Shown in pieces: positions 6,856 through 13,847 of a DNA stretch of 35,756 bases. The stretch comes from a virus: the IMG/VR virus record IMGVR_UViG_3300024433_000024, positions 1-35,756 of that record; one strand, written 5' to 3'. The stretch's first letter is position 1, and every line of letters begins with the position of its first letter. The notes under the pieces are model-generated. The model did no database searches. It was not told where the DNA came from and saw only the letters and a program-made list of their open reading frames with translations. The translations under genes and the position numbers were made by a program.

Positions 6856-7923
6856 CTACCCGCCCAACTTTGCCAACTCGAACTCGACCCAGGCACGGAC
6901 GTTGCCGTCGTACTTTGTCAGGAACTCGTTTGGATCGTCCCCGGCCGGGACTTGCACCGAACGGAGGCGTCTCGATAACGCCCGCCATTGCTCGGTGCCA
7001 CGTGCTCCAGCTTGATCTGGATCGAAGCGTACCAGGATATGATGCGCCATTAAAAAGTGCCCCCACCAAGGGCGTAATGTTTCCGGCCAGATACTAGCTG
7101 TCCCTGTGCTGACCACATCCACCAGGTCGTTTGCTTCTTGCCAGATAGTCAAGGCATTGAATTCGCCTTCGTCCAGGAAGAGCGTTTGGTGCTGGCACAA
7201 CCAGTCAACGCCATATAGACCTGCTCCACTATATCCGTCTGGTACACGGAGCTTGACGTACTTGCCCCATCGGTCGGCGCGGCCTCGGCATACCTTAACG
7301 TATCTCAGCGTTTCGCCATTCTCGCTGAAACAAGGGATGGTGATTCCACGTGGAATCCACATAGCGTGGCGACGACCGTCGTCTGGAGATGTGATTCCCC
7401 AGTTCTCTAACTGCTCGTATCGCTTTTTTTTCGGTTGGAATCCCAACCGCCATAACCATAGAGTATCATTCGTAAAGCCGCGCTTGTAGAGATACGTTCT
7501 GGCTCGCTCGCCCACGTCCTGCCATAGCAATGCTTGGCAATCGTGAACCAACGCCAACGCCCGGTCTTGCCACACTTCCGGTGGCATCCGATGTGAGATT
7601 GCTAGCCTGAGCAATGGCTGTATGCGTCCGCTTGGTTTGGGCAAGTCACTCGCGCCCAAACGGTGACATGCTTCTAGGAAGACCACGTGGTCGTGTTGTA
7701 TCACCCAGTCGATCACGTTTCCCCCAGCTCCACAGCCAAAGCACTTCCACTTTCCGTTATCGGGCGTCACTCCCAGACTCGGCGTTCGCTCGCGCCCACC
7801 TGCATGAAAGGGGCAGCGAAAGAACAGCCAACGCCCAGATCGTTTTGTAGGTGGGCCCAGGTCGTGTTCTATCAGAGCTGATACGTCTACGTTTTGCAAA
7901 ATCGCATCACGATCGACAGTCAT
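6856..7923 (-). CDS. DNA primase, CHC2 zinc finger plus Toprim
   Basis: 355 residues. The N-terminal CHC2 zinc finger has Cys37, His40, Cys61 and Cys64 (FFRCPFHAGG, then KWKCFGCGAGGN), as in DnaG. After a linker, the Toprim core shows LFLDEGEFNALTIWQ (about 245-260, catalytic Glu) and the RFDPDQAG acidic motif (about 300). The C-terminal helicase-binding domain of DnaG is absent and the protein is short, as in phage and plasmid primases. It makes RNA primers for phage or plasmid replication together with the next gene. A promoter-operator region lies just upstream; the start ATG at 7923 has only a weak ribosome site. Confidence 0.88.
   Translation of the reverse strand: MTVDRDAILQNVDVSALIEHDLGPPTKRSGRWLFFRCPFHAGGRERTPSLGVTPDNGKWKCFGCGAGGNVIDWVIQHDHVVFLEACHRLGASDLPKPSGRIQPLLRLAISHRMPPEVWQDRALALVHDCQALLWQDVGERARTYLYKRGFTNDTLWLWRLGFQPKKKRYEQLENWGITSPDDGRRHAMWIPRGITIPCFSENGETLRYVKVCRGRADRWGKYVKLRVPDGYSGAGLYGVDWLCQHQTLFLDEGEFNALTIWQEANDLVDVVSTGTASIWPETLRPWWGHFLMAHHILVRFDPDQAGARGTEQWRALSRRLRSVQVPAGDDPNEFLTKYDGNVRAWVEFELAKLGG
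7344..7355. repeat. Palindrome TTCCACGTGGAA (copy 2, inside the primase gene)
   Basis: Second intragenic copy, about 5.2 kb from copy 1 and 5.0 kb from copy 3. The three copies bracket the replication and partition block. Candidate ParB site. Confidence 0.5.
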
Positions 7924-7944
7924 TTTAGAAAATCCCAGTCACGC

Positions 7945-7992
7945 TATAGGCACAATAACATACATTATAGTGCCTACACGGAGCACAAAAAA
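7945..7992 (-). promoter_or_regulatory. Promoter and operator of the primase-ParA operon
   Basis: An inverted repeat with arms TAGGCACAATAA (7947-7958) and TTATAGTGCCTA (7965-7976), 11 of 12 positions matching, contains a perfect leftward -10 box TATAAT (7969-7964). A T-rich -35 region lies 16-18 bp upstream (around 7987-7992). The dyad covers the -10 box and start point, as expected of a repressor-controlled early promoter feeding primase, the DUF3987-like gene and parA. The rest of 7924-8137 shows no gene, only T-rich tracts and an AAAAGAGCTCTTTT dyad. Confidence 0.6.
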
Positions 7993-8137
7993 TGGTCTCC
8001 GAGAGCCAGTGCGGTGGTGTGCGACTGCCCTCGGCTGGCGTTATGCCCCAAAATCGGAAGGAAAAGAGCTCTTTTTTTGAAAGTATCTTTGTCTTTTTCT
8101 TGTTGTGCTTTGGTATTACTACACGAAACGGTTTTTA

Positions 8138-9349
8138 CTACACTCCGGGCAAAGTCTCTTGTTGTAGTCGTGCCCGTTTCCGTTGCTGACCCGTGGGCAT
8201 CAAGGCCATTGCCGCTGCCTTGATGCCCGGATCGTCGGGATCGTCCAGTACCCGATCGGTATAAATCTGGGTCACTGCCAAACTCGAATGACCCAGCAAA
8301 TGCATGATCTCCAACAAATCAACTTTTTTCCTCGCCGCTTTCATCTGTTCGACTCGCAGCCTGGCCCCGGCATGCCGCAATCCGTGAATGTGCGCTTTCT
8401 CAGGAGCCACACCCGCCCGCCGCGCGTACTTTTTGAGAATTGCATTGACAGTGGTATTGGCCAGAGGTTTGGAGTGATCACTCTCGTAACCGGTGATGCG
8501 CGCGATACGTGTCGGGTCGATCTGAATAAAGATGTGATCGCCCGCTTGCATCTCATCGAGTGGCCGGTCGTCGGCTACCAGGTACGCGCAAATGGCCTGG
8601 TACGCCATTCTCTCCAGGACAGCGCGACGAATGTCGCCACCCTTGTACTGGTAAGTGACGTTAAAATCGCCGTCGTCCCGTTCCTGGATTTCCCCCCAGC
8701 GGATGCCGATGACCGCCGAAAAGCGCAGACAGGTAGTGGCAATCGTATAGAGGAGGGCAAAGTCCCTTTTCCCTCTCAGGCAACCGGTATTGATTGCGCC
8801 GAGGATCGCTTTTAGCTCTGTCGTCGAGGGATATTGCGCGCGGCCGTAAGGTGAAACCTTGACCCGCTCGATAACGTTGAACGGATTGCCCACCCCGGAT
8901 TGCCCAGGGTGGCTAAGTTCCCACAAAGACACAAATTCGCCGGTCGCTTTTTGCAGAAGATACTTGTGAATGACAAAGTTGTAGAACTCGGAGAGAACGG
9001 CGAGCTTGCGGTTGCGCGTTGCATCGGCTAGTGGGCCGCGTCCCGTCTTGGTACATTTGCCTTCCGTGGCCATCCAATTGTCATATTCGATAGCCATCGC
9101 CGGCGAGACATTCCAGGGACTAGAACAGGCCCATTTGAAAAAGGCACGCAGATCGGACTTGTACGCAATCGCCGTATTCTGCGATCCCGACTTGCGCAGC
9201 TTGCTACTCAAAAACGCATCTTTGGCTTGCTCCCAGGCCAGCCACAAGGCTGCTTCGTCGAATACGATAGCACCGGGGAAAAGCGTCTCGATTTGTCGAA
9301 TGGCCAACGTGGCCGTGTTGGTTTCTACGATTTCAGACTCTATTGACAT
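8138..9349 (-). CDS. Tyrosine recombinase (first of two)
   Basis: 403 residues. An N-terminal SAM-like core-binding domain lies at about 38-135. The catalytic domain has the complete set: Arg209 (TTCLRFSA), Lys236 (YQYKGGD), His322 and Arg325 (IHGLRHAG), His354 (LLGHSS) and nucleophile Tyr363 (QIYTDR). It is intact and probably active. Its start overlaps the end of parB by 10 bases, so it is co-expressed with the partition protein. That position, within the maintenance operon and away from the attP-like sequence, suggests a dimer or multimer resolvase for the plasmid form. A role in integration cannot be excluded. Confidence 0.9.
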   Translation of the reverse strand: MSIESEIVETNTATLAIRQIETLFPGAIVFDEAALWLAWEQAKDAFLSSKLRKSGSQNTAIAYKSDLRAFFKWACSSPWNVSPAMAIEYDNWMATEGKCTKTGRGPLADATRNRKLAVLSEFYNFVIHKYLLQKATGEFVSLWELSHPGQSGVGNPFNVIERVKVSPYGRAQYPSTTELKAILGAINTGCLRGKRDFALLYTIATTCLRFSAVIGIRWGEIQERDDGDFNVTYQYKGGDIRRAVLERMAYQAICAYLVADDRPLDEMQAGDHIFIQIDPTRIARITGYESDHSKPLANTTVNAILKKYARRAGVAPEKAHIHGLRHAGARLRVEQMKAARKKVDLLEIMHLLGHSSLAVTQIYTDRVLDDPDDPGIKAAAMALMPTGQQRKRARLQQETLPGV

Positions 9350-11292
9350 TCTTTTTCCTCAAATGGCCATTCGATAGCCTTAGGCCAGCCATACCAAGGT
9401 TTCTTCCCTTTGACATATTTATCCCAGCTAACGCGAATCCATCGTTCGTCGTCTCCCGTCGCCGGGTTGTAAAGTGTGAAAATCTCTCGACTTTTTGTTG
9501 CTTTTCTTTCGCTCGCGGCCGCGCTCAATAACGTCGCGATCCGCGCATCGCTCCATTCATCCCACGTATTCAGAACATAGCGCAGCAATTTATCCAAATC
9601 GTAATGTTTGTCTCGAGGGCGTGTGTAGGGCAGCCAACGTAACATCGACCACATTCCAGACAGACTATTGCCGTATGCAGTGAAGCCACTAATCATCGTT
9701 CGCAGCCAGCGGATCACCGTGTTTTTACGTTCCTGTTTATCCTCGGCAAACGTGATCCAGCCCGTAGCCACCAAGTCAGGCGCGTAGGCAAAACGAAACA
9801 TTTCGCATCTGGGCACGATGCAAACGGCGGTCTGGACTTTTTGACCATCCACGTCTGTCCCATCCTCGATTTGAATCAAAGCCCAGAATTCTGGTCGCGA
9901 CTTATACTTGTCGATTGGATGATTGGCTATCTCACACTCGCCATCGTGATTCAATTCACAAAAGGTGCACCACTGCGCTTGAAAGTGATCGGTGACCAAA
10001 GGACAGGTCGCACCGTCATCTGCTTGCTCACAGACCTGGCGAAACGCCGCCAAGCGCTCACGGTGCTTATCTCGTTCTCGTGTGATGCTTTTTGCCTTTC
10101 CGTGCTCTATTCTGCGTGTCGCTGCTTCTACCAATTGCACATAATCGCTGACACTTTCGACGTAGGAAAAGTCACCCTCTTGTACTTTGGAGTCTGTCAA
10201 ATCGAAACGATAGTACGGCCGCAAGCCAATGGCTACTGCGTCGGTAGGCAAAATACAATCCCGACACGTCGTCGGTGATGACTGGCCAATCCAACGCTCG
10301 CACGGCGATTGCCAGCCATCGAATGTCTCTTGGGGTGCATCCACGCCAAAAAAGATGCAATTCTTACAAATGCGCCGAGTAGCCTGGGCAACTTCGTCTG
10401 TCCACCAATTCGAGTAAACTACGTAGTAACCCCAGCCGGCCGGATCACGTAATAGCCCTATAATTGTCTTAATGTCAGACATACCGACAAACGACTTTTT
10501 TCCCAACAATTTACGTGCGCTCGAATTTCGCTCTGTATCCAAGAGCCGCTTCACTGCCTGGCTGAGTATTTCCTTAGGTTGTGTCTCCAGGAGGTGGCGG
10601 ATAACGATTTGCCCATTGCGTTCGTCGGCTGCTATTGTTTTCTCCTCGACACCGGCGAACCGCTCGGGGTCCAAAAATTTCTTGATCTGCCGTCCTACGT
10701 TTTCTACTTGCCGACTGGTCAGCGGTATCCCTTTTTGCTGAATTGCCTCCAGGTGGGTCGCCGCTGTTTCCTGTACAGGCACAGGCAAACCGCTCAGCGC
10801 CCTGGCGTGGGCAAAAGTGAATACGCGCGTATTCACCATCTCTTGTATCCGAGGAGCCACGTTCAGGAGCGCTAACCGTTGTTGTACCCAGCCTTGGCTC
10901 TTGTTCAATTGTCTGGCCAGTTGCCGTTGGCTGTACCCGTGCAACTCCATGAGACTTTGCAGCGCATTGGCTTCTTCCAGTGGAGTCAAATCTTCTCGAT
11001 GCAAATTGTCAACGATTGCTATCTCACATAGCGCCTTCTCATCGCCATGTTTCACCTGGCAAGGTGCCGAGTCCCACTCGAGCAATTTCATGGCCAGCCA
11101 GCGTCGTTCGCCGGCGATTAAATCATACCATCCCGGTTCGCTATTCACCGCTACCAACAGCGGATTCAGCAATCCCCTTTCGCCAATATCCGCCGCCAGT
11201 TCAGCCACCGAAGCCAATGTGACTCTCCCCTTCGTTCGTGGTTGAAACTTTCCTGGCCTAATAGTGTTTATTTTGATGTCTACGATTTCCAT
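9340..11292 (-). CDS. parB: ParB/Spo0J-like protein with long cysteine-rich C-terminal extension
   Basis: 650 residues, about twice the usual ParB length; ATG at 11292 after AAGGAG. Residues 1-110 form the ParB N-terminal CTP-binding domain (GERR at 61-64; NLHREDLTPLEEA at 96-108). An HTH follows (about 115-140, YSQRQLARQLNKSQGWVQQ). Residues about 250-650 match no family I know and hold many Cys and His residues (for example ICKNCIFFG, TTCRDCILP, WCTFCELNHDGECEIANH), implying one or more zinc or Fe-S sites. The first part suggests clamp formation at CACGTG-centred parS-like sites, of which several occur in this genome. The extension may be a regulatory or effector domain. There is no cognate ParA next to it. 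Confidence 0.85.
   Translation of the reverse strand: MEIVDIKINTIRPGKFQPRTKGRVTLASVAELAADIGERGLLNPLLVAVNSEPGWYDLIAGERRWLAMKLLEWDSAPCQVKHGDEKALCEIAIVDNLHREDLTPLEEANALQSLMELHGYSQRQLARQLNKSQGWVQQRLALLNVAPRIQEMVNTRVFTFAHARALSGLPVPVQETAATHLEAIQQKGIPLTSRQVENVGRQIKKFLDPERFAGVEEKTIAADERNGQIVIRHLLETQPKEILSQAVKRLLDTERNSSARKLLGKKSFVGMSDIKTIIGLLRDPAGWGYYVVYSNWWTDEVAQATRRICKNCIFFGVDAPQETFDGWQSPCERWIGQSSPTTCRDCILPTDAVAIGLRPYYRFDLTDSKVQEGDFSYVESVSDYVQLVEAATRRIEHGKAKSITRERDKHRERLAAFRQVCEQADDGATCPLVTDHFQAQWCTFCELNHDGECEIANHPIDKYKSRPEFWALIQIEDGTDVDGQKVQTAVCIVPRCEMFRFAYAPDLVATGWITFAEDKQERKNTVIRWLRTMISGFTAYGNSLSGMWSMLRWLPYTRPRDKHYDLDKLLRYVLNTWDEWSDARIATLLSAAASERKATKSREIFTLYNPATGDDERWIRVSWDKYVKGKKPWYGWPKAIEWPFEEKECQ
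10817..10836. repeat. 20-bp perfect palindrome GTGAATACGCGCGTATTCAC (copy 1)
   Basis: This perfect palindrome lies inside the parB coding sequence (codons for V-N-T-R-V-F-T). Its central 18 bp recur exactly at 34097-34114, next to a terminator at the other side of the genome. An 18-bp palindrome shared by two distant places is most simply a binding site for one protein. See the separate finding. Confidence 0.8.
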
Positions 11293-11372
11293 CGATTACT
11301 CCTTATTTGCCTTTTCGAGGTGAGGCCGGGTTCGCCACGCCCGACCCCACCCACAGGAAGGAGGAAAAACCG

Positions 11373-11395
11373 AAAAAAGCAGGGCCTATACCTGC
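11373..11395 (-). terminator. Rho-independent terminator after the zinc-ribbon gene
   Basis: On the minus strand the stem GCAGG...CCTGC with a seven-base loop is followed by TTTTTT. It overlaps the stop codon of the gene at 11386-11583 and would separate the short leftward transcript from parB. No clear promoter is visible in the 11293-11372 gap, so parB may depend on read-through. Confidence 0.65.
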
Positions 11396-11583
11396 CTCTT
11401 CTTACATACTATTTCAAATAATGAAAGATGTGACCGCGTGCTCCGACATTCCGAACAGCGATACAATTCCAACGGTATCATGCCTTCAGGCACTTCTTGA
11501 TGTCCGACCCACGTAAACGTCGCCCTCTTTTTGCACGCCGGGCAAATGGTCAGAATTTTAAGTGGTACAGTTTTCGTTATCAT
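11386..11583 (-). CDS. Small zinc-ribbon protein (65 aa)
   Basis: 65 residues with two CxxC pairs: C-P-A-C near residue 14 and C-S-E-C near residue 43. This is a simple zinc ribbon of the kind found in small phage regulators and rubredoxin-like folds. It starts three bases after the stop of the RHH gene and ends inside a terminator, so the two form a bicistronic leftward unit from the strong promoter at 11865-11893. Such an early product opposite the repressor may be regulatory (Cro-, anti-repressor- or antitermination-like). This is inference from position only. Confidence 0.7.
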   Translation of the reverse strand: MITKTVPLKILTICPACKKRATFTWVGHQEVPEGMIPLELYRCSECRSTRSHLSLFEIVCKKRQV

Positions 11584-11585
11584 TG

Positions 11586-11810
11586 TTACATCTCTCCCAT
11601 CTTGGGAGGGGATATATTTGAGAGTTCCAACTGGCCAGCCTCGATGAGGTCTTGCCTCTGCTGCGACGTGTTGGTTCTCGAATCGAGGTAAAGATTGATG
11701 ATTCGTCGCAATAAACTGGACACTGTGCGATCTTGGTTAGTCGCTTCAGCTACGAGCACGTTGTACATTTCGGTCGTAGCCACAAAACTAATTGTTTTTG
11801 GTTTCGACAT
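11586..11810 (-). CDS. Arc/MetJ-type ribbon-helix-helix regulator
   Basis: 74 residues. The strand KTISFVATTEMYNVLVAEATNQ leads into helices RTVSSLLRRIINLYLDSR, the usual RHH pattern, followed by a short polar tail. It is the first gene leftward of the divergent control region, in the place of cro, facing the repressor-like gene. It is probably an early transcriptional regulator that binds the dyad at 11892-11918 or sites near it. An antitoxin was considered, but no toxin-like partner is seen; the next gene is a zinc ribbon. Confidence 0.75.
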   Translation of the reverse strand: MSKPKTISFVATTEMYNVLVAEATNQDRTVSSLLRRIINLYLDSRTNTSQQRQDLIEAGQLELSNISPPKMGEM

Positions 11811-11864
11811 AGTATCTCCTACTTGAAAAGGCTTTTTTCTTTTGAGTTAAGAAAACCTTCCTCA

Positions 11865-11893
11865 AGTATATCATAAGTTCTGTGATTTGTCAA
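11865..11893 (-). promoter_or_regulatory. Strong sigma70-type leftward early promoter
   Basis: The minus strand reads TTGACA (11893-11888), a 17-bp spacer and TATACT (11870-11865), close to consensus. It drives the RHH and zinc-ribbon genes, with a leader of about 50 nt. Its -35 box touches the left arm of the operator dyad at 11892-11918, so a bound repressor would block it. Confidence 0.8.
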
Positions 11894-11918
11894 TAGTTCT
11901 TTACTATTAAGAACTATT
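11892..11918. promoter_or_regulatory. Operator dyad in the divergent control region
   Basis: Perfect 10-bp arms AATAGTTCTT and AAGAACTATT around a 7-bp spacer. It overlaps the leftward -35 box and the -35 region expected for the rightward repressor promoter, whose -10 TAAAAT is at 11935-11940. This is the arrangement of a lysis-lysogeny switch in which one protein represses leftward transcription and may regulate its own gene. Confidence 0.75.
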
Positions 11919-11946
11919 TCTTTAGAAAGCATGGTAAAATTTCCTT

Positions 11947-12312
11947 ATGATGAAGAAAAACATACACACTTTTTGGCAATGGATAGAATCTCGAATGATG
12001 CAATTTGATATATTTTCAATTGCCGAACTCGAGAGGCGCGCTGATGTCGGCGTGGGTACTATCAATAAACGGAAACTCGCTTATGAACTTCCTACTATCA
12101 AAACAGCAACAGGGATGTGTCAAGCGCTGCGTGTCTCCTGGGTAGAATTATGGACACACGCCGGTCTCGTAGACCATATCTCGAATGGACAATTGACTGG
12201 TCTGGATTTTGAGATCTACCAGATCGTCAAAGATACCGACGACGATTTCAAACGAGCGGTACTTGAATCTATTGAGATATGGCTTGCCGTACATAAGCGA
12301 GGAATCAAATAG
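11947..12312 (+). CDS. HTH (XRE-like) repressor candidate
   Basis: 121 residues, one of only two plus-strand genes. An HTH region is seen at about 22-60 (FSIAELERRADVGVGTINKRKL, then TIKTATGMCQALRVSWVELW), similar to XRE/cI N-termini. The C-terminal half is helical, with no peptidase S24 motif, so RecA-dependent cleavage is unlikely. No Shine-Dalgarno precedes the ATG, while a -10-like TAAAAT ends seven bases before it, so the mRNA may be leaderless, as for lambda cI from PRM. It lies opposite the RHH/zinc-ribbon early unit with an operator dyad between them, and is the likely prophage repressor. Confidence 0.7.
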   Translation: MMKKNIHTFWQWIESRMMQFDIFSIAELERRADVGVGTINKRKLAYELPTIKTATGMCQALRVSWVELWTHAGLVDHISNGQLTGLDFEIYQIVKDTDDDFKRAVLESIEIWLAVHKRGIK

Positions 12313-12324
12313 TTCCACGTGGAA
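12313..12324. promoter_or_regulatory. CACGTG-centred palindrome TTCCACGTGGAA (parS-like, copy 3)
   Basis: It starts directly after the stop codon of the repressor gene. The same 12-bp palindrome is at 2186-2197 and 7344-7355. It differs from the common bacterial parS core TTTCACGTGAAA by one symmetric pair. It is the only copy outside coding sequence and is proposed as a site for the encoded ParB. Confidence 0.6.
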
Positions 12325-12367
12325 ACAACCGGAGATCACAAAGCCCGCATCGTTGTGATGCAACTCT

Positions 12368-12406
12368 AGGTCACACGGATAGGCTCAAACTCGAACCGCG
12401 TGACCT
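12368..12406. other. Inverted repeat beside the attP-like sequence
   Basis: Arms AGGTCACACGG (12368-12378) and CCGCGTGACCT (12396-12406), 10 of 11 matching, enclose a 17-base loop. With repeated ATCACAA/GTCACAAGG motifs near 12333, 12424 and 12482 and the inverted CCTTGTGG near 12510, it may supply arm-type sites for the integrase or excision factors. Confidence 0.5.
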
Positions 12407-12430
12407 GGGGTAAAAGTGCGCAGATCACAA

Positions 12431-12474
12431 GGTTTGGGTCCGTGAGGTCCGGGGTTCAAGTCCCCGCGCCCCGA
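12431..12474 (+). other. attP candidate: 3' half of a tRNA-Pro(TGG) gene
   Basis: The sequence fits the anticodon loop TTTGGGT (anticodon TGG), a variable region, a perfect T-arm (CGGGG / TTCAAGT / CCCCG, 12450-12466), the acceptor strand CGCCCCG (12467-12473) and discriminator A (12474). The matching 5' half (CGGGGCG...) is not upstream and no CCA follows, so this is a tRNA fragment. Phages that integrate into tRNA genes carry exactly such a 3' portion as attP to restore the host gene. It lies 220 bp upstream of the integrase. The rest of 12325-12693 contains no gene. Confidence 0.75.
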
Positions 12475-12693
12475 CTGAGGGTCACAAGGACGGCAAAAAC
12501 GGCAAACCTTGTGGCCTCTAGTCATTAAAAACCGTTCAAATCCTGAATTTCCTTTCTATTCTGGCGCACATGGTTCTCCGTTCCGGTTTGAGAAAACGAA
12601 GATTCTCGTTATTGTTCCTACACGCTAACATTCTCAAAAGTCATCGAGGGCTTTAATCTCGCTCGGCGTGCCGAGCAACTCTCACTACATACG

Positions 12694-13593
12694 TTGGCCG
12701 ACTACAACAACTCGTTCCGCAAATTCCAGGCTTATCTCGACGGCAAGGATCCACCAATCGACGAAATCACCGTCCGCCAGGTGCGCCAGTTCCTAGATCA
12801 CCTCGGCACAATTGTCGTCGCACCGGCAGGCATCGCACGGCGACCAGCGAGACCGCTGAGCAAAAAGACGATCCTCAATATCCACACCGGTCTCTCTGCG
12901 CTCTGGACGTGGGCAATTAGAGAGGAGTATGCGAGCGACCACATCATTCGCCGCATTAGACCAGCCAAGCCAGAACAAAAAGCGATCGATCCTATGTCCA
13001 GAGAAGACATTGAACTCCTCATATCCGCTTGTGATTATTCCCGTCCATACATCCGGCCAGGAAAAAAGCAGTGTTCGCACGCCCGGCCTACCGCCGAGCG
13101 TGACAAGTTGGTCATCCGTTTTCTATTGGACACGGGCGTTCGGGTTAGCGAATTATGCGGCCTGTGCATCAAAGACATCGATCTGCGAAACAATCGCGTC
13201 AAGGTCTTTGGCAAAGGGGCCAAAGAGCGCATCATTCCCATCGGCAAGCGGCTCTGCAAGGCTATCTGGCGTTACCTGGCTGCCCGTCCGGACGCCGATC
13301 CGGACGATCCATTTCTTCTGAACAACACAGGAGAGGATAGCATAAATCGCTTCTCTGTACGCCGAGTGCTGAAACGCCTGGGCGAGCGGGCCGGTGTACG
13401 AAACGTCTATCCCCATCGTTTCAGGCACACGTTCGCGCTTAGCTACCTTCGCAACGGTGGCAGTGAATTTACGTTGACGCGCATCCTCGGCCATAGCACT
13501 ATGGAGATGACCCGGCGCTACGCTAAAATCGTTCAATCCGACGTTCAGCAAGCGCACAAACGAGCAAGCCCGTTAGATAACTGGAAACTATAA
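12694..13593 (+). CDS. XerC/D-like integrase, start codon problematic
   Basis: 299 residues from a TTG at 12694. The catalytic set is complete: Arg150 (DTGVRVSEL), Lys174 (GKGAKER), His241 and Arg244 (PHRFRHTF), His267 (ILGHS) and Tyr276 (RRYAKIV). The core-binding domain clearly begins earlier: codons 12625-12693 read on in frame as a typical N-terminus (LTFSKVIEGF...ARRAEQLSLHTLA), yet no ATG, GTG or TTG precedes them after the stop at 12589. An ACG at 12622 sits where an ATG would be expected. The true start may be non-canonical, or the start was lost by mutation. It is the probable integrase for the adjacent attP, and a terminator follows. Confidence 0.85.
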   Translation: MADYNNSFRKFQAYLDGKDPPIDEITVRQVRQFLDHLGTIVVAPAGIARRPARPLSKKTILNIHTGLSALWTWAIREEYASDHIIRRIRPAKPEQKAIDPMSREDIELLISACDYSRPYIRPGKKQCSHARPTAERDKLVIRFLLDTGVRVSELCGLCIKDIDLRNNRVKVFGKGAKERIIPIGKRLCKAIWRYLAARPDADPDDPFLLNNTGEDSINRFSVRRVLKRLGERAGVRNVYPHRFRHTFALSYLRNGGSEFTLTRILGHSTMEMTRRYAKIVQSDVQQAHKRASPLDNWKL

Positions 13594-13597
13594 ACAC

Positions 13598-13620
13598 AAA
13601 GCCCCTTCACGAGGGGCTTT
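13598..13620. terminator. Bidirectional terminator between integrase and tail genes
   Basis: A perfect 9-bp stem AAAGCCCCT / AGGGGCTTT with loop TCACG, A-rich on one side and T-rich on the other. It lies between the plus-strand integrase and the converging minus-strand structural operon and would stop both. Confidence 0.9.
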
Positions 13621-13640
13621 ACTTTATTCAGGTACACTAC

Positions 13641-13847
13641 TTACGTCTCAAACTCTGTGAGCTTTTTTTCGATCCACGCTATCGCACTGAGTGCCTGCTT
13701 CATACGCGCCATGGCCTGTTCGGCTAATTGATCGTTACCGATGTCCTGTGCAATCTCGGCATCGTACTTGGCATCAATGTACGTATTTTGCCAAGTGGCC
13801 AATTTACTGCGCAAAATGGACAAGTGTCGCTCAATTGAGATGTCCAA
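13641..13847 (-). CDS. Small coiled-coil protein at the end of the tail operon
   Basis: 68 residues starting at TTG 13847, with GGAGG seven bases upstream inside the end of the fibre gene (17-base overlap). It is almost entirely helical with heptad-like Leu, Ile and Ala spacing (HLSILRSKLATWQNTYIDAKYDAEIAQ) and no Cys or transmembrane segment. As the last gene after the fibre it could be a fibre-assembly chaperone, or unrelated. Function unknown. Confidence 0.6.
   Translation of the reverse strand: MDISIERHLSILRSKLATWQNTYIDAKYDAEIAQDIGNDQLAEQAMARMKQALSAIAWIEKKLTEFET

Noticed and set aside
8138-9349. Assignment as the main integrase
   Set aside because: It is fully intact, but lies in the ParB-primase operon far from the attP-like tRNA fragment; the 12694 recombinase is the better candidate, so integration is left as an alternative only.
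11386-11810. Toxin-antitoxin pair (RHH antitoxin plus partner)
   Set aside because: The partner is a small zinc-ribbon protein with no toxin-like features, and the pair sits in the cro-like position of the control region.
12431-12474. Intact tRNA gene
   Set aside because: Only the 3' half is present; no 5' acceptor strand or D-arm precedes it, and the anticodon stem has a mismatch.
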